This document shows positions 10,690-21,608 of a DNA stretch of 64,000 bases, piece by piece. The stretch spans positions 4,712,001-4,776,000 of the forward strand of contig CM073194.1 in assembly GCA_037042915.1 (NCBI GenBank), given 5' to 3'. A program made the translations under genes and the position numbers. A model generated the notes under the pieces. The model had not been told where the DNA came from. It did not search any database and worked only from the letters and a program-made list of their open reading frames with translations. Each line of letters starts with the position of its first letter. Within the stretch, counting starts at the first letter, position 1. The DNA comes from Auricularia sp. M13 (Eukaryota; Basidiomycota; Agaricomycetes; Auriculariales; Auriculariaceae).

Positions 10690-12001
10690 CTATTTTCGTC
10701 GCTCCTCAACCATGGACAACGCGTCGCGCACGACGCGTTCCCACTCGGCCCAGCCATCTGCGTCACGTTCAAGCTCCTGATTTTTCTTCCTGCTCTCGAT
10801 GGCGCGCTCGAGAACCTCCCAAGGCACGGCGGGAAAGTCCTGCGAGTCATCGCCTTCACGCGGCTCGAGCGCATAATCGCCCTGGCGCGTGCGGGTGAGC
10901 GTGACGACGTGAGCGGCGCTGCCCACGGCGCGCCCGACGTCGTGCACCACGCTGCGCACGTACGTCCCGCCGCTGACGCGCATGCGCAGCGTGAGCGTCG
11001 GACCTGGCGCGATGTCCGGCTGCGCGCCGCCGCCCTCGGGCACGGGGTCGACGCCGACCGCCTCGTCCGCCGCGTCACCTTCGGCTGCGACGGTGGCCTT
11101 CGCGAACGCCGCGTGCGCCTTCTCGCGCTCCTCTTGCGTGAGCACCTTCTCGGGAAACTTGAACGCGTGCGCGCCGGCGTCCTTCCAGTCCTCCAGCGCG
11201 AGCTCGTGCACGGTCACGCGCCGGCCTTCGATCGGCCGCGGGAGGGGGATGCCCTTCCGCGCGTATTCGTATAGCGGCATGCCGTCCATCTTCAGTGCGC
11301 TGAACCTGCAGCGCGTGGAATGGGAAGTAATGAGCACGAAGAACGCGGTTATGATAATGTGTTTCGCACTCACAATGGGGGGATTTGCGTGATCTCGCCG
11401 CGGAAGCGGTCCAGCACGCTTTCGATGCGCTCGCGCGTGACGTCCGCCCAGGACGCTGTGCGGCTGACTGCGCCTTCAGAGTCGTAGGAGTCTGTCTCGC
11501 AGCCCAGGAGACACGTCGTGCGATACTCCTACTTGACGCGTCGAGTGAGCACGGGACAACGCGTCGGCTGGGGAGTTGGAGTTGCCTTGGTGCATTCGAG
11601 AAAGGCGCCCAGCTTCTTTGTTCCCTCGTTCACGCCCAATACTTGACGAAAACAAGGTAAATACGTATTAAATTAGCCAAGCAATGAATCTGAACGGACC
11701 CAGGACACCATCTGCAAGGGGGTCAAGCGTGCCGCCCTAGTCGACGCGTCAAGTGCGTTCCACGAGCTCGGAAAAGTGTTACAGTGCCAATCTTCGGGCC
11801 CGTAGGCTTGTGCCTGCCCTTGAATTTGCCTTTGCCCTTGGGATTTGCAGCCTGCTTGCGTTCGGCGTCTGTCGCAAATAATTTCGAACTCGCCAAGAGC
11901 GGTTTGAGCGAGTCGACCACCACCATGCTCGCCGGCCCAGATGGCTTGGCAATTGCGAAGACCGCGCTCAGCGGAAGCGCAGGCAAGCTCGCTTTTGGCA
12001 T
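10690..12001 (-). CDS. PUS4: tRNA pseudouridine(55) synthase
   Basis: TruB/Pus4-family enzyme converting U55 of the tRNA T-loop (and some mRNA sites) to pseudouridine; nuclear and mitochondrial in fungi. From ATG 12001 the first exon gives FAIAKPSGPASMVVVDSLK, the family's N-terminal strand. After a 47-nt intron comes GGTLDPLADGVL with the catalytic Asp, then VLGVNEGTKKL, EYRTTCLLGCETDSYDSEG and RFRGEITQIPP, each separated by short introns. The large last exon (from about 11310) has FSALKMDGMPLYEYARKGI and the RNA-binding VSGGTYVRSVVHDVG. An acidic insert (around AAEGDAADEAVGVDPVPEGG) and a charged C-terminal tail are fungal additions. About five or six exons are inferred; the exact internal junctions are approximate. 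Confidence 0.92.
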
Positions 12002-12316
12002 AGTTCAAGGCGGGAGGAGAAGGTACGGGTTTTACCGCCGGCGCTTATTGCAGGTTGCCTTCTCGCCAAACCTACCTGAAGACCTCCAGCTTGTCTGCTA
12101 TATCCTTCCGCATTGTAGCGCTGCTCTACCCGCACAGCAACGCATTAAAAGAGTTCCTGACTGGCACTGCTCACTGCGGAAGCCTGAATATCGTCCGTTG
12201 GCTCAGGTTGGCTGTGTGGAATTGCCTCTTGCAGGCACAGTACCCTGCTGCTTGGAATTGTTGATAGGGCATTCCAGCCATGATCATCAGGGAACGCGGT
12301 GCTCTTGCTATCTTAA

Positions 12317-13850
12317 ATGGGGCCATCAAGACTACCGACTTGCGCGCTGCTCTATTTCTCTCCCGCTTGTCTTCTCTCCTTCGAGTTCTGGTTTATGTCA
12401 GATTTTATCCCCACTGGCGCTCGCCTTTTTGCTTTCGATGAATACCGGCGCGCCGTCCTCGCATATGACGAAAACCGCAACCCTCTTGGCTACCTCACGC
12501 CGCCAGTGAGGACCCGGCGAAACGTGAAGACACAGCAAGCTGTGCGCTCCTCCGCGAGGACGCAGTGCGAGAACGTAAGGCCCCTCCCGTTTCTATGTAA
12601 TTCTCTGCGTGCCAAACGTCAGTTGCAGTTCCCGGGTGGCAAGCCATCGCAGACCACGCCACTCAGAATTGGGATTGCGACCGCACGCTCACTAACCCGC
12701 CGGAATATCTTGATCGTCCTGCCATCGGTTGCGTATCTGGTTTGACCGCTGCGAAGACTTTCAATGGTATGTTCATTCTTCCTACGACGATGACAGGAGG
12801 GCTGAACATGCGCCGGGCGCTTCAGACAACCCGTCTTGCGCGGACTCGACGTCCCAAGAATCTACGATGGGAAGTGTGACTTACGCTAAAGGCTCAACGA
12901 ATACGGCGCAGTTCTTCGTCGCCCGTAAGTTGCACACTTTACCATGTCCCACGATCCTGCAATCATTTCACCGCTGTGAGCAGAAGCAGCCGCATTTCCC
13001 GACGTGACGAATTCTACGATCCCGCTCGACATGCCGCGCCTACACGCAAATCTCGATATACCACCGACAACGTTGACGATCAAGAACAGCATACTATCAA
13101 CGTGAGCACGCGATTTGCGGCCGTATAATAGTGACAGGGATGAACCTGAGTCTTCAAGCGCGACGATCAACAGCAATAGCATGGGTCCGACCCGCGTCGA
13201 CGTCCCCGCGACGTGCGTCCTCGCACTGACCACCACGTCGTGCACCGCACACGGCTCCGCGCGCATCCGCGTGGAGGCAAAGGGGTTCATGTGGTTCAAC
13301 TATGGGTCCCGGCGGGACGGGCACTACAAGTGAGCCCTTGCGATCCACCGTGACACCCCCCTCTGTTGAACCTAGAACTTTGGAGATGGGCTGTGTCGAT
13401 TGAGGATGTCATCACGGACGTTGAGCAGCGCGTCGATGACGAGCGGCGGCGTTACGGCGCACAGGGTGCAGTGTCTGGGTTCCTTTCGCATCAGCCCCGC
13501 TGCGCTCTCAGGCTGCTCGTTTTCGCTCTCCTCTCAGAGGTACCACTCCATCTATCAACGGCACCGCCAGCGCGACAAGCACCCCTGGCACTACTTCTGC
13601 AACCGCAAGTAACAAAGGCGATGCCCGCGGCGGCCTTCCGCTCTACGCTACCATCCTCATACTCGTCCCATTCGCACTGGCAGCATACTTAGGCTTCTAC
13701 GCATGGCGTCGCATGCAGACGCGGCGTCGCGCGGCAGCGGCATGGCGACAGACACAGGAGACAGCAGTGGTTCCGGTCGTGCTCCCGCCACGTGCGGCTC
13801 TGCGTCGGAGTCCTGCATATGGTAGTATGAGAAGTATCGCGCCTGGTTGA
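12317..13850 (+). CDS. Putative single-pass membrane protein, unknown function
   Basis: Not recognised. A multi-exon gene is indicated by three lines of evidence. First, an N-terminal exon reads SRLPTCALLYFSPACLLSFE then DEYRRAVLAYDENRNPLGYL, followed by a GTAAGG donor. Second, after the intron the frame gives VPGWQAIADHATQNWDCDRT and NPPEYLDRPAIGCVSG. Third, the last exon has a Ser/Thr-rich stalk (TPSINGTASATSTPGTTSAT), one strong membrane helix (LPLYATILILVPFALAAYLG) and a basic cytoplasmic tail ending SMRSIAPG. A middle exon around 13180-13330 encodes PATCVLALTTTSCTAHGSAR. This layout (ectodomain, glycosylatable stalk, one helix, short tail) suggests a type I surface or endomembrane protein. 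Exon joins in the middle are uncertain, and the start could be 12317 or 12395. Confidence 0.55.
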
Positions 13851-14454
13851 TCTATATCGAAGTGTCCTGAATTCCCACGCCGGCCAAGAAATCGAATGCG
13901 AGACGACGTTCAGCGCGTAAATTTGCTCAAAGAGGTGGATCGGGTGCAACGTTGAATTTTATTCTCTTCACTGGGGTTGGGGCTCACCTGTAATCTATTT
14001 CATCTTGTATTTCATTCAGAACTCTGCCGCTTGCCGCTAATAATTAAAGGACTGTCCAACTAGTACTGGCAACACTACATAAGTACAGTAAAGCTCAAGC
14101 TTTGACGTTTCAGTTGAAGCTTTCACGACGAGCACACTGCACAGTTTGCACCACCACCGGACTCGTGTTTTTCTAAACAGGGTCTCTAACGACAAGAAAG
14201 TAAGGACGATGTCGAAAGAACAAGAGCCAAAACACAAAATGAAAAGTGAGCCCAGTCCGTCGCGCGTCACGGTCAAACTGGGCATGGGCGAAGGGGGGCG
14301 CGGCCTCCCTCGTTTCGGTGGGGCGTATGCAAAGCAAAAGGAAAAGATGCTCGAGACAGACAGACGATAGATGCACATGCGGGGGATAAATACCAACTAG
14401 TGCGGCAGAGACAGAGACTTCATGCGTTGCGTCAAAGGCGCGTGGTGGATGCGT
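13851..14454. other. Tail-to-tail intergenic region
   Basis: This lies between the stop of the membrane protein gene and the stop of the first Asn/Gly-rich secreted protein gene. It should hold both 3' UTRs. A TACAGTA heptamer lies at 14094-14100. No gene supported. Confidence 0.4.
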
Positions 14455-16121
14455 TTACGCGCGCGCGAGACGGGGGGTGAACGAGCGGCGGGTCGCGGGG
14501 GCCGTAGGCTTGTTCGACTTCGCCGGCGCGGGCTGGACAAACTGTCCGCGGCCACGGCCTTGACCACGGCCCTGGCCGCGTCCTTGGCCTTGCTGGTTGT
14601 TGCCGCCAGCGTTGGCGTTACCTCCAGCGTTAGCGTTGCCTCCAGCGTTGGCATTGCCGCCGGCGTTGGCGTTGCCTCCCGCGTTCGCGTTGCCACCCGC
14701 GTTCGCGTTGCCGCCGTTGTTGCCGCCGTTGTTGCCGCCAGCAGGCGCGACAGTGAACTAGACAAACCATGTCAGGATACATGAAGCATTATAGCAAAGT
14801 CTAGAGATAACGTACGCGGACGCAGTCCTCAGTGGACGCACGCTGGGCAACGGGCGGGATAATGGGCGTGTGGTTCGCAGACGAGCCGAGCGTGCAGACA
14901 CGGTATGTGCCAGCGCTCAAGCCACCGACCGCGACGGCGCTAAGCACGCCGTTCCCGTCGGCCGGGTCGTTCAGGCCCTTGAAGAACACGAAGTTCTGCG
15001 GGTCCTATTATACAGCAACGTGAGCAACGCGCCTGGTGGATAGATTGCAGGCGCGCGACATACGTTGGGCTCGGTGTCGTCGAGGCCGTTGATGGCGTTG
15101 ACGGTGACGTGCGAGTGGCCGATGAGGATGCCTTGGTCGTTCAGCTGCTGCGGCGCGGCGTAGTAGGTGAGCTGGGCGTTGGTGAACGAGCCCGTCTGGA
15201 TGTTCTTGACTTTGATCTGGAAGTTGATGTCCTGACCCTCCGTCAGGGTGTCGCCGTTCTTGGGGAAGAGGACCGCGGCAGAGGGCATCTTGTCCTTAGC
15301 CATGATCTCGCCCATGATGATACTGAGAATGATTTTGTTCAGACTCCCGTGACTTTCAAAGCGGACTCGATAAAGACGCACCCATTGCACGATCCCTCGA
15401 GGATCTGCTGGCCGTTCGTGAGGGCAAGGTTGGGCTTCGTGGCGCAGTAGTTGATGCTGTGACAATGTTAGGCTTGCTGACAAGAAATGCATGCGATGCG
15501 TATACGCACAAGTTGTTCGTCGACGTCAAAGACTCGACCTGACCTGGAGTGGGGTCCTCCTGGCCAGTGCGCGCCGAGCCAGGCTGCACCAGGTCGGGCG
15601 ACAGCTGGAGAGAGGACTGGAGCTGTCAACCCGTTAGCAACGAGAATGCCGAATCCTAACGACCGAGTAAAAATAAACACGTACATCATTATTGTTGTTG
15701 CCGCCGTTATTCCCGCCATTGTTGCCGCCATTGCCAGCAGCGTTCGTGTTGCCGCCATTGCCCGCAGCGGCATTGTTAGCGCCGTTACCACCGGCGGCGG
15801 CGTTACCACCAGCGTTACCGCCGGCGTTCGCGCCGTTGTTTCCACCAGCGGCGGCATTGCCAGCACCCTGGTTTCCCTTATTCCCGCCCTTGCCACGGAA
15901 CACGTTCGCGCTCGCGGTGGGCTGTGGCGCACAACATGTCAGAAAAAAAAAATCCCGCAGTCGGGATTGGGCGATACGGTACGCACAGTGGACGCTGCGG
16001 TCTTCTTCGGCTGAACCTTCAAAGGTGTCAAACGAGGAAGGGGCGTGTTTTGCGGAGCCGCCGTAACGCCCAGGATGGGCAGGAGGAGCGCAAGAGTCGT
16101 GAGTGCGAATGTCAATTGCAT
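14455..16121 (-). CDS. Secreted protein with Asn/Gly-rich repeats (paralog A)
   Basis: Secreted protein of a large basidiomycete family of unknown function; I recall database entries mislabelled as ribosomal protein S17. Exon 1 from ATG 16121 encodes a clear signal peptide (MQLTFALTTLALLLPILG, cut near VTAAPQN). Exon 2 is a Gly/Asn/Ala-rich block (15687-15893). The conserved domain follows over several exons: LQSSLQLSPDLVQPG, SLTSTNNL, INYCATKPNLALTNGQQILE, MAKDKMPSAAVLFPKNGDTL, YYAAPQQLNDQGILIGHSHV and FVFFKGLNDPADGNGVLSA. The final exon holds six 18-nt GGNANA-type repeats, then a Gln/Arg/Gly tail ending in FTPRLARA. Five to seven short GT-AG introns are inferred. The gene is tandem with paralog B (17236-18909) in the same orientation. 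A role in the extracellular matrix or cell wall is only a guess. Confidence 0.82.
14597..14743 (-). repeat. 18-nt coding minisatellite (GGNANA units)
   Basis: Six imperfect 18-nt units, each coding Gly-Gly-Asn-Ala-Asn-Ala, flanked by shorter Gly-Gly-Asn-Asn units, at the C-terminal end of secreted paralog A. Units differ mostly at third codon positions, so the protein repeat is maintained. The array is probably length-polymorphic between strains. Confidence 0.85.
15687..15893 (-). repeat. Gly/Asn/Ala low-complexity coding block
   Basis: Irregular repeats coding GGNNGG, GGNAA and GGNGAN in the second exon of secreted paralog A, between the signal peptide exon and the conserved domain. The equivalent block in paralog B (about 18590-18665) is Gln/Asn/Gly-rich instead, so the composition has shifted while the position is conserved. 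Confidence 0.8.
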
Positions 16122-17235
16122 CTTTAGGTGCTAAAGCTTTGAATCGAAAGAGAGTGGTCGTTTGAAAGAGTGAAGGGTCGAGAACGAAGAGGCTGCTCCT
16201 TCAAGGATGTCTGAGACGGGTCTGAGCAGGCGGTACAATAGCAAAGACGCCGAGACCAGCAGCAGTACGCACGATGGATCAGGCAGGAATGCTCAGCAGA
16301 CCCGTGAACGAAGAGTAGAAAAACTGGCGAAGCCGGAGTGGAGGTGGTGGTGGAACAGAACCAAGAGACGCAAAGAGATCCGGAGGTTCCTGCACGCTGC
16401 GCTAAATACGCCCGCGTAGCCCGTCAGGATCATCCATCAGCCAACTCCGATCAAATTCTATCTCCAGTCCTGTGCAACTGCGCAATGACGCTGTCCTTGC
16501 CCCTACGCCCTCACATGTAGAGCACGCTGAGCCACGAGTCGCAAGTATGCAAGGCCCAGAGACAGTGCAGCCGTTAAGAAGGATTCCTGGGTGCGGGAGC
16601 TCAGCAACTGCAGCATGTTCGCGGGCAGGCGCGTCGCCGTCGCAACCGGACGTGTCGGTCGAAGGTAAAAATGGTTGCCGGTATCCACTCCTGCGGGCCG
16701 TCAACCGTCCGATTGCAGACACAAAGAGCAACCCTCCGAGCTCTGAGCGCCCTTTCTCTCACCGCCTGAGTTGGCTGTCAGTGTCAGATGTCTGGCGTGC
16801 ACGCTCGTCGCTGCGATAAAATTAGCAAGCGCCGATGAACTGGTTCCGTTGCTTACCTGTGGCACCGCCACACTATTGATTCCGCGAAGTGCTGCCCTGA
16901 GGCCTGAGGATCCGAACATAGCTGAGAGTGGAATGTAGGCAAGCGAAGAGCCAGGATGAGTGCACGACGCAGGCGTCGGCTATGGTAAACTCCAGCAGTC
17001 TTTGTCGTATTCGCGGCGGGACTACGCTACAACGACAAAGATATGTAGGTCCTCTCCATGCGCTCTCTCTGACACTAAAATAAGAGATCCTCCACGAGCC
17101 TAACCTCATCTACGAGAACGAAAACTGTGTTCGAAACACTGCACAGGCCTTCACATCGCACCTATAAATACTATGCCGAGCGATGCCAGTGCGCTCTATG
17201 CGGCCGAGGCTGACAAAAATAACGGCCCCTCAAGC
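16122..17235. other. Intergenic between the tandem secreted-protein genes
   Basis: About 1.1 kb holding the promoter of paralog A and the 3' flank of paralog B. A TATA-like TAAATA lies near 16405. Short frames here show no family resemblance. Confidence 0.45.
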
Positions 17236-18909
17236 TCAGAGGCGGCGACGGCCAAATTGGAACTTGCGGTTCCTCTGTCCCTGCTTCTGGCCCTTGTTGG
17301 CGCCGCCCTTCGCCTGCTGTTGTTGCTGCGCGTTACCATTGTTGCCGTTGTTGTTAGCACCGGCGTTGACGTTGCCCTTGTTGTTACCACCAGCGTTCGC
17401 ATTGGCGTTGCCCTTGTTGTTGCCGCCAGCGTTAGCATTGGCGTTGCCGTTGTTGCCATTGTTGTTGTTGTTACCAGCGTTGCCGGTGGCAGCGGCGGCA
17501 TCGGCGGACGAAGTCGCAGCGGCATCAGCGGCGCCGTTGTTGCCGTTGTCGGCATTCCCGTCCGCGGTGACCTGGAAGTACGTGCAGTCGTCCAGGGACG
17601 CGTGCTGCGCAACGGCGACGAGCGCCGGCTGGTGGTTCGCCGCGGTGTTGATCGTGCACGCGCGGTAGAAGCCCTCGTCGAGGCCTCCGTCGGCGTCGGC
17701 GCTGAGGACGCCGTTCACGGCCGGGTCGTTGAGACCCTATCACCGAGTCAGCTCGAGTATTGCGCGGCATCTCTCGTGGTCTCACCTTGAAGAACGCGAA
17801 AATCGTGGGGTCGTTCACCTCGGTGTCCTGGAAGGACGAGATCTTGTTGACCGTGATGTGAGAGTGCGCGAGCAGGATGCCGTTCTCATCCGCCTGCTGG
17901 GGCGCCGCGAAGTAGTTCTGGTTCGCGTTCACGAAGTTACCGGTGTTCATGTTCTACGTAACCCGAGATGTCAGCATGAAATTCAGTGGGAAAAGCATTG
18001 GCATACCTTGACTGCGATCTTGAACGTGATGCTCTCGCCTTTGGCGACTGTCCCGAAGTTGGGCGGGTTGATGATCTTACCGCTGGGCATCTTGTCCTTT
18101 GCTACGATCTGGCCCATAATCGTCGGGCTGGTCGGAACCGTCAGCTACTGTACATTTGCCGTGCGAGTAAGACTGAGACTCACTTGCAAGATCCAGTCAG
18201 AACTTGTTGACCGTTCGTCAGTGGCAGGTTCGGCAACGTCGCGCAGTAGTTGATGCTATTGTAAGCATGCGTGTCAGCAAGCCATTGCAAATAATCCCAA
18301 AGTCTGGAGACTCACAAGTTGTTCGTCGACGTAAGCGAAGCAACCTGGCCGTCGACGGGCACCTCCTGGCCATCCTGCGCCAGACCGGGCTGCACCTGGT
18401 CCGGGCTGAGGGTGAGCGACGATTGGAGCTCCTCGACGGAGAGGCCCGCGGTGGCGTCCTGGGTCTGCCAACAATTGCACGCGGGTTGAGATGACAACAA
18501 CCGATTGGCAAAGCTGGAAAACGTACCGCGCTCGCGCCTGCTGCAGCATCAGTGGCCGTCGCAGCTGCCCCAGTGGCCGTCGCGCCGTTCTGGTTGTTGT
18601 TGTTGCCGCCGTTCTGGTTGTTCTGGTTCTGGCCGTTCTGACCGTTCTGGCCGTTCTTGTTCTTGCCCTAATAATAGTGATATCACAAGGATAGACCGTA
18701 TCAGCGTTTGAAACTCAACATCATGTGGGATTGGCGATCGACAAACGCACCCTGAAGTTTTGCGCGCCGTTTGCGCCAACCTGCTTCAGCTGCTGCGCCT
18801 TGTTCGCAGCTTGTTGCCGCTGGACGCCCTTGTTGTTTTGCGGCGCGGCGTCGACGAGGGCGGCGGCGAGGAGGACGGCGAGCGTCGGGAGTGTCGAGGT
18901 GAACTTCAT
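17236..18909 (-). CDS. Secreted protein with Asn/Gly-rich repeats (paralog B)
   Basis: Tandem paralog of 14455-16121. ATG 18909 begins a signal peptide (MKFTSTLPTLAVLLAAALVD, cut near AAPQN). Then come a Gln-rich stretch (NNKGVQRQQAANKAQQLKQ), an Asn/Gln block, and the conserved domain with LSVEELQSSLTLSPDQVQPG, VASLTSTNNL, INYCATLPNLPLTNGQQVL, MGQIVAKDKMPSGKIINPP, NYFAAPQQADENGILLAHSH and PTIFAFFKGLNDPAVNGVL. The C-terminal exon is again low complexity (ANAGGNNKGNANANAGGNNK), then QQQQQAKGG and a basic end, FQFGRRRL. Exon order and phases parallel paralog A, so they arose by tandem duplication. Function unknown. The highly basic C-terminus of an otherwise acidic or neutral secreted protein is notable. 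Confidence 0.82.
17322..17480 (-). repeat. Asn/Gly-rich coding repeat of paralog B
   Basis: Repeats of GTTGTTGCCGCC-like units on the plus strand encode NANAGGNNKG motifs near the C-terminus of secreted paralog B. The 30-nt unit NANAGGNNKG occurs about twice, with degenerate neighbours. Confidence 0.7.
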
Positions 18910-19726
18910 CGTGGCGATGTGTCGTGAGGTTTAGATGTGAACGAGTGAGTATGCGCGCAGCGTAGAGTGAGTGTAGCGGGGTTCCGTCAAGGAAGCTGCA
19001 CGACGTCGATCAGCCGCTTACTCTCGAGCTGAGAGAGAGAAGGAAGCAGGAGAGGACGTACAGTGTGAGCGAAGAAAGCAGGAGTGCACAGCAAACCTGG
19101 AACGAAGTATGTCCCGCAGGGAGAAGACGAGCTGGAGGAGAGGAGGGCTGGAGCACTCTGGAAAGTACCGTCCAACTAAAGCCTTTATATACCCGGCCCC
19201 GGCGCGGCATGGGTGTCTCAGGAAGTAAGCAACAGGGTCGTGCCGGCAGCGCTTCTCGGGGGCGGGTGAAGCAATAATGGAACAGTGGTATTGGCATACG
19301 CGGGCGGCCTCGGTGTCGTCGGAAATGTGGGTTCCTATTCTGTCGCGTTGCTGTTGCCGTGAGACGGATTATCGGTAGAACTCCTCGAATAGCGCAGCTA
19401 TATGCAGCCTCGGGTCCAAAATCTGGGGACCCACAAGCAACCAATGGAGTGGTCCCTAGTCCAGCGCGCCAGTGAGTCCGGTCGCAATGGGAGCCTATTC
19501 TTGTCGTTCGGCCGCTGTCGGAGGTGACGTCGCGCTTCCATTGCAAGAAAGTCGATTCAGAGGGTGGCGAGCACCCTCGCCGCCCAGGAAGACCGAGTTC
19601 GTGTGGCCGAGTCGTGCGTGAACGTTGCGTCGGGATAGAATCGCGGTCGATGTACACTGCACAGGCACAGCCGCCCGCGTGGAAGACGGTCAGTTTGTCC
19701 TCAGCTAAAATAGCGCATCACGACGA

Positions 19727-20109
19727 ATGGAACGGGAAGGCATACCGCATGCTCGGGGCACGCAGTTTGTGGATGCAAGTGACGTGCCTGTCGGGGCTCT
19801 GCAGCTGGATGTCCTCCCAGAGCCTGAGGTAGATCCCGCAGCGGCGCAGCGAGTATTGCTCCGGGTGTGAGCACTGTTCTTGACGACGATCCTTCCGCTA
19901 TAACTTACGCCTGGTTAAGCTGTTACGCTCTCAGGCAAGAGGGTATCCGTCGGGGAGACTGCAGCAACGGCCGCATACCCCAGCTCCAACGAGTCCAGTT
20001 GGAGCCCGGTGAGACCACGTTCCACTGTACAGTTGCTGTCACCAGGTCGCGAGCCAAATCGACCAGCGATGGCAAGGGTTTCCAGTGGTATCCATGGAGC
20101 ATTGTTTAG
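19727..20109 (+). CDS. Possible small two-exon gene, unknown
   Basis: Not recognised. A frame opening with ATG at 19727 encodes FVDASDVPVGALQLDVLPEP and VDPAAAQRVLLRV. A good donor (GTGAGC at 19867) and an acceptor (ending 19934) join it in phase to QEGIRRGDCSNGRIPQLQRV, ending in GFQWYPWSIV at TAG 20107-20109. That gives about 104 residues with no signal peptide or membrane helix. The support is the codon-like composition and the splice sites only. It could be a remnant of a larger gene. The rest of 18910-20328 shows nothing. Confidence 0.3.
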
Positions 20110-20328
20110 ACCTCAGTAAAGCCAAGAGTAGCAGTGTTGTAAGCCCCTGCAGACATAAACGACGTCCAGTTGATGTAGACCGCCAGAAATAGATCGTGAA
20201 TTAAAGGCGAGCAGTGTTGTCGCGATGTACATCGGTGACACGGACGACCCAGGTTAAGCAACAGAGTACATGTACGGTACCAAGGGATAGACAGCACAGA
20301 GCGGGTCCGGGGATCTAAAAGAACAGTC

Positions 20329-21096
20329 CTAATCCTGTTTGCTTTGCAAACGGTCGGCGTCCAACTTGGTGGGCTTGCTGCTCCATGTCCCGTGGAGCCA
20401 GTCGAGCAGACCAACAGTCCCGTAATTGACGCGCGAAGACTCGTGATGGAGGTCGTGCATCCGCGCTAAGCCCGCGAAGAAGTCATATCCGCTGTGGACC
20501 ATGGCCGTCTCCATAAGCTGCGTGGCAAGGAATATCCACCACGTTACGGGGTGGACGTGCAGTAGTTGCGGTGGGAGTGCGACTGGCAGGACGTTCGCGA
20601 CGTAGTGTTCGATGGGGTGCGCATACTGCGCGGCAAGTGCGATAGGCGCTGTAAATCGGTGATGCTGTTTGTGGATCTGTGCGTAGATAGTGCGGTGGTG
20701 GAAAAGTCGGTGGGCGTAGTAGAAGAGGACCTCGCGAATAAGTGCACATAGGATAAGGTCGCGAATGACCTCGCTTGCGTCCGGAAGCTTGGTGGAAAAC
20801 GAATATGGGCTGGGTCGGCCGCAAAAGTAGAGCCCAACGCCTACAAGCGTGGACAAGAGTTGGTTACGAGCAACGACTCGCAGACAGTCTGAAATCTCCT
20901 CTCGAGTAGGCTGCTTCGCGGCAGCTTGGAGTTTGTGCCTCGCGCTGAAGTCGGGGAAGAGTACGTCGACAAGAACAAACGCCGACGCAAAGCACCAGAA
21001 GCAGATGAAGCTGACGAGCTGTACCCCGCAAAAGTCGATTAGAGCCTCGTCTTGGCTCTGCACGAGATCTGCCCAACGATCCGCGAGGTCAAGCAT
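20329..21096 (-). CDS. Fatty acid hydroxylase / sterol desaturase superfamily protein
   Basis: Membrane-bound di-iron oxygenase of the superfamily that includes C-4 methylsterol oxidase (ERG25) and sterol C-5 desaturase. A single exon, 255 residues. All three histidine boxes are intact: HRLFHH (129-134), HKQHHR (142-147) and HDLHH (214-218). Together they ligate the two irons. Hydrophobic segments at about 25-47, 78-93, 113-127 and 183-200 would place the active site on the cytosolic ER face. The protein is shorter than ERG25, and several such paralogs occur in basidiomycetes, so I would not assign a specific sterol step. It is head to head with the decayed SDR gene at 21609. Confidence 0.88.
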   Translation of the reverse strand: MLDLADRWADLVQSQDEALIDFCGVQLVSFICFWCFASAFVLVDVLFPDFSARHKLQAAAKQPTREEISDCLRVVARNQLLSTLVGVGLYFCGRPSPYSFSTKLPDASEVIRDLILCALIREVLFYYAHRLFHHRTIYAQIHKQHHRFTAPIALAAQYAHPIEHYVANVLPVALPPQLLHVHPVTWWIFLATQLMETAMVHSGYDFFAGLARMHDLHHESSRVNYGTVGLLDWLHGTWSSKPTKLDADRLQSKQD

Positions 21097-21608
21097 GACA
21101 GCCGGTGGTGCGCGCCGGCGCCGATAGACTGAGACAAGGTACTCCTGGCTGACCTTAAATAATTAGATCCGTTGATCCCTCCGAAGCAGCCTCGAAGGCA
21201 GCAGTTAACTGCAATTGCAACCTTGCAGCAACTCATACAAGCCGTAGAATGCGAAGAAAAGGCGACGACGCTTATGTAAGCTTTACGTCATATATTCCAC
21301 GTCAGTCTAAGACTCTAACGTGCAGAAGCCAATTGATCTGCAGCTTCTATCCAATCGTCTCGGCATATCCTCGAGTATTGAGAGTACCCAGCTACCGAGC
21401 TCAGGCGGAGGTATGGTCAATGGAACCTCCGACCAAGCTGAGCGTTGATGAGTGCGTCATCGGCTTACTTTCATCTTGTGCAACGATTGTCTCTCAGAAG
21501 CCCGGTTTGAACGCGCGAAACTTCAAGATGTGACGGATATGGCCATTTTAGTTATCTTAAAGAGAGCCAGTACCATAGATATGTAGACCTGGACTTCAGA
21601 GCACGATC

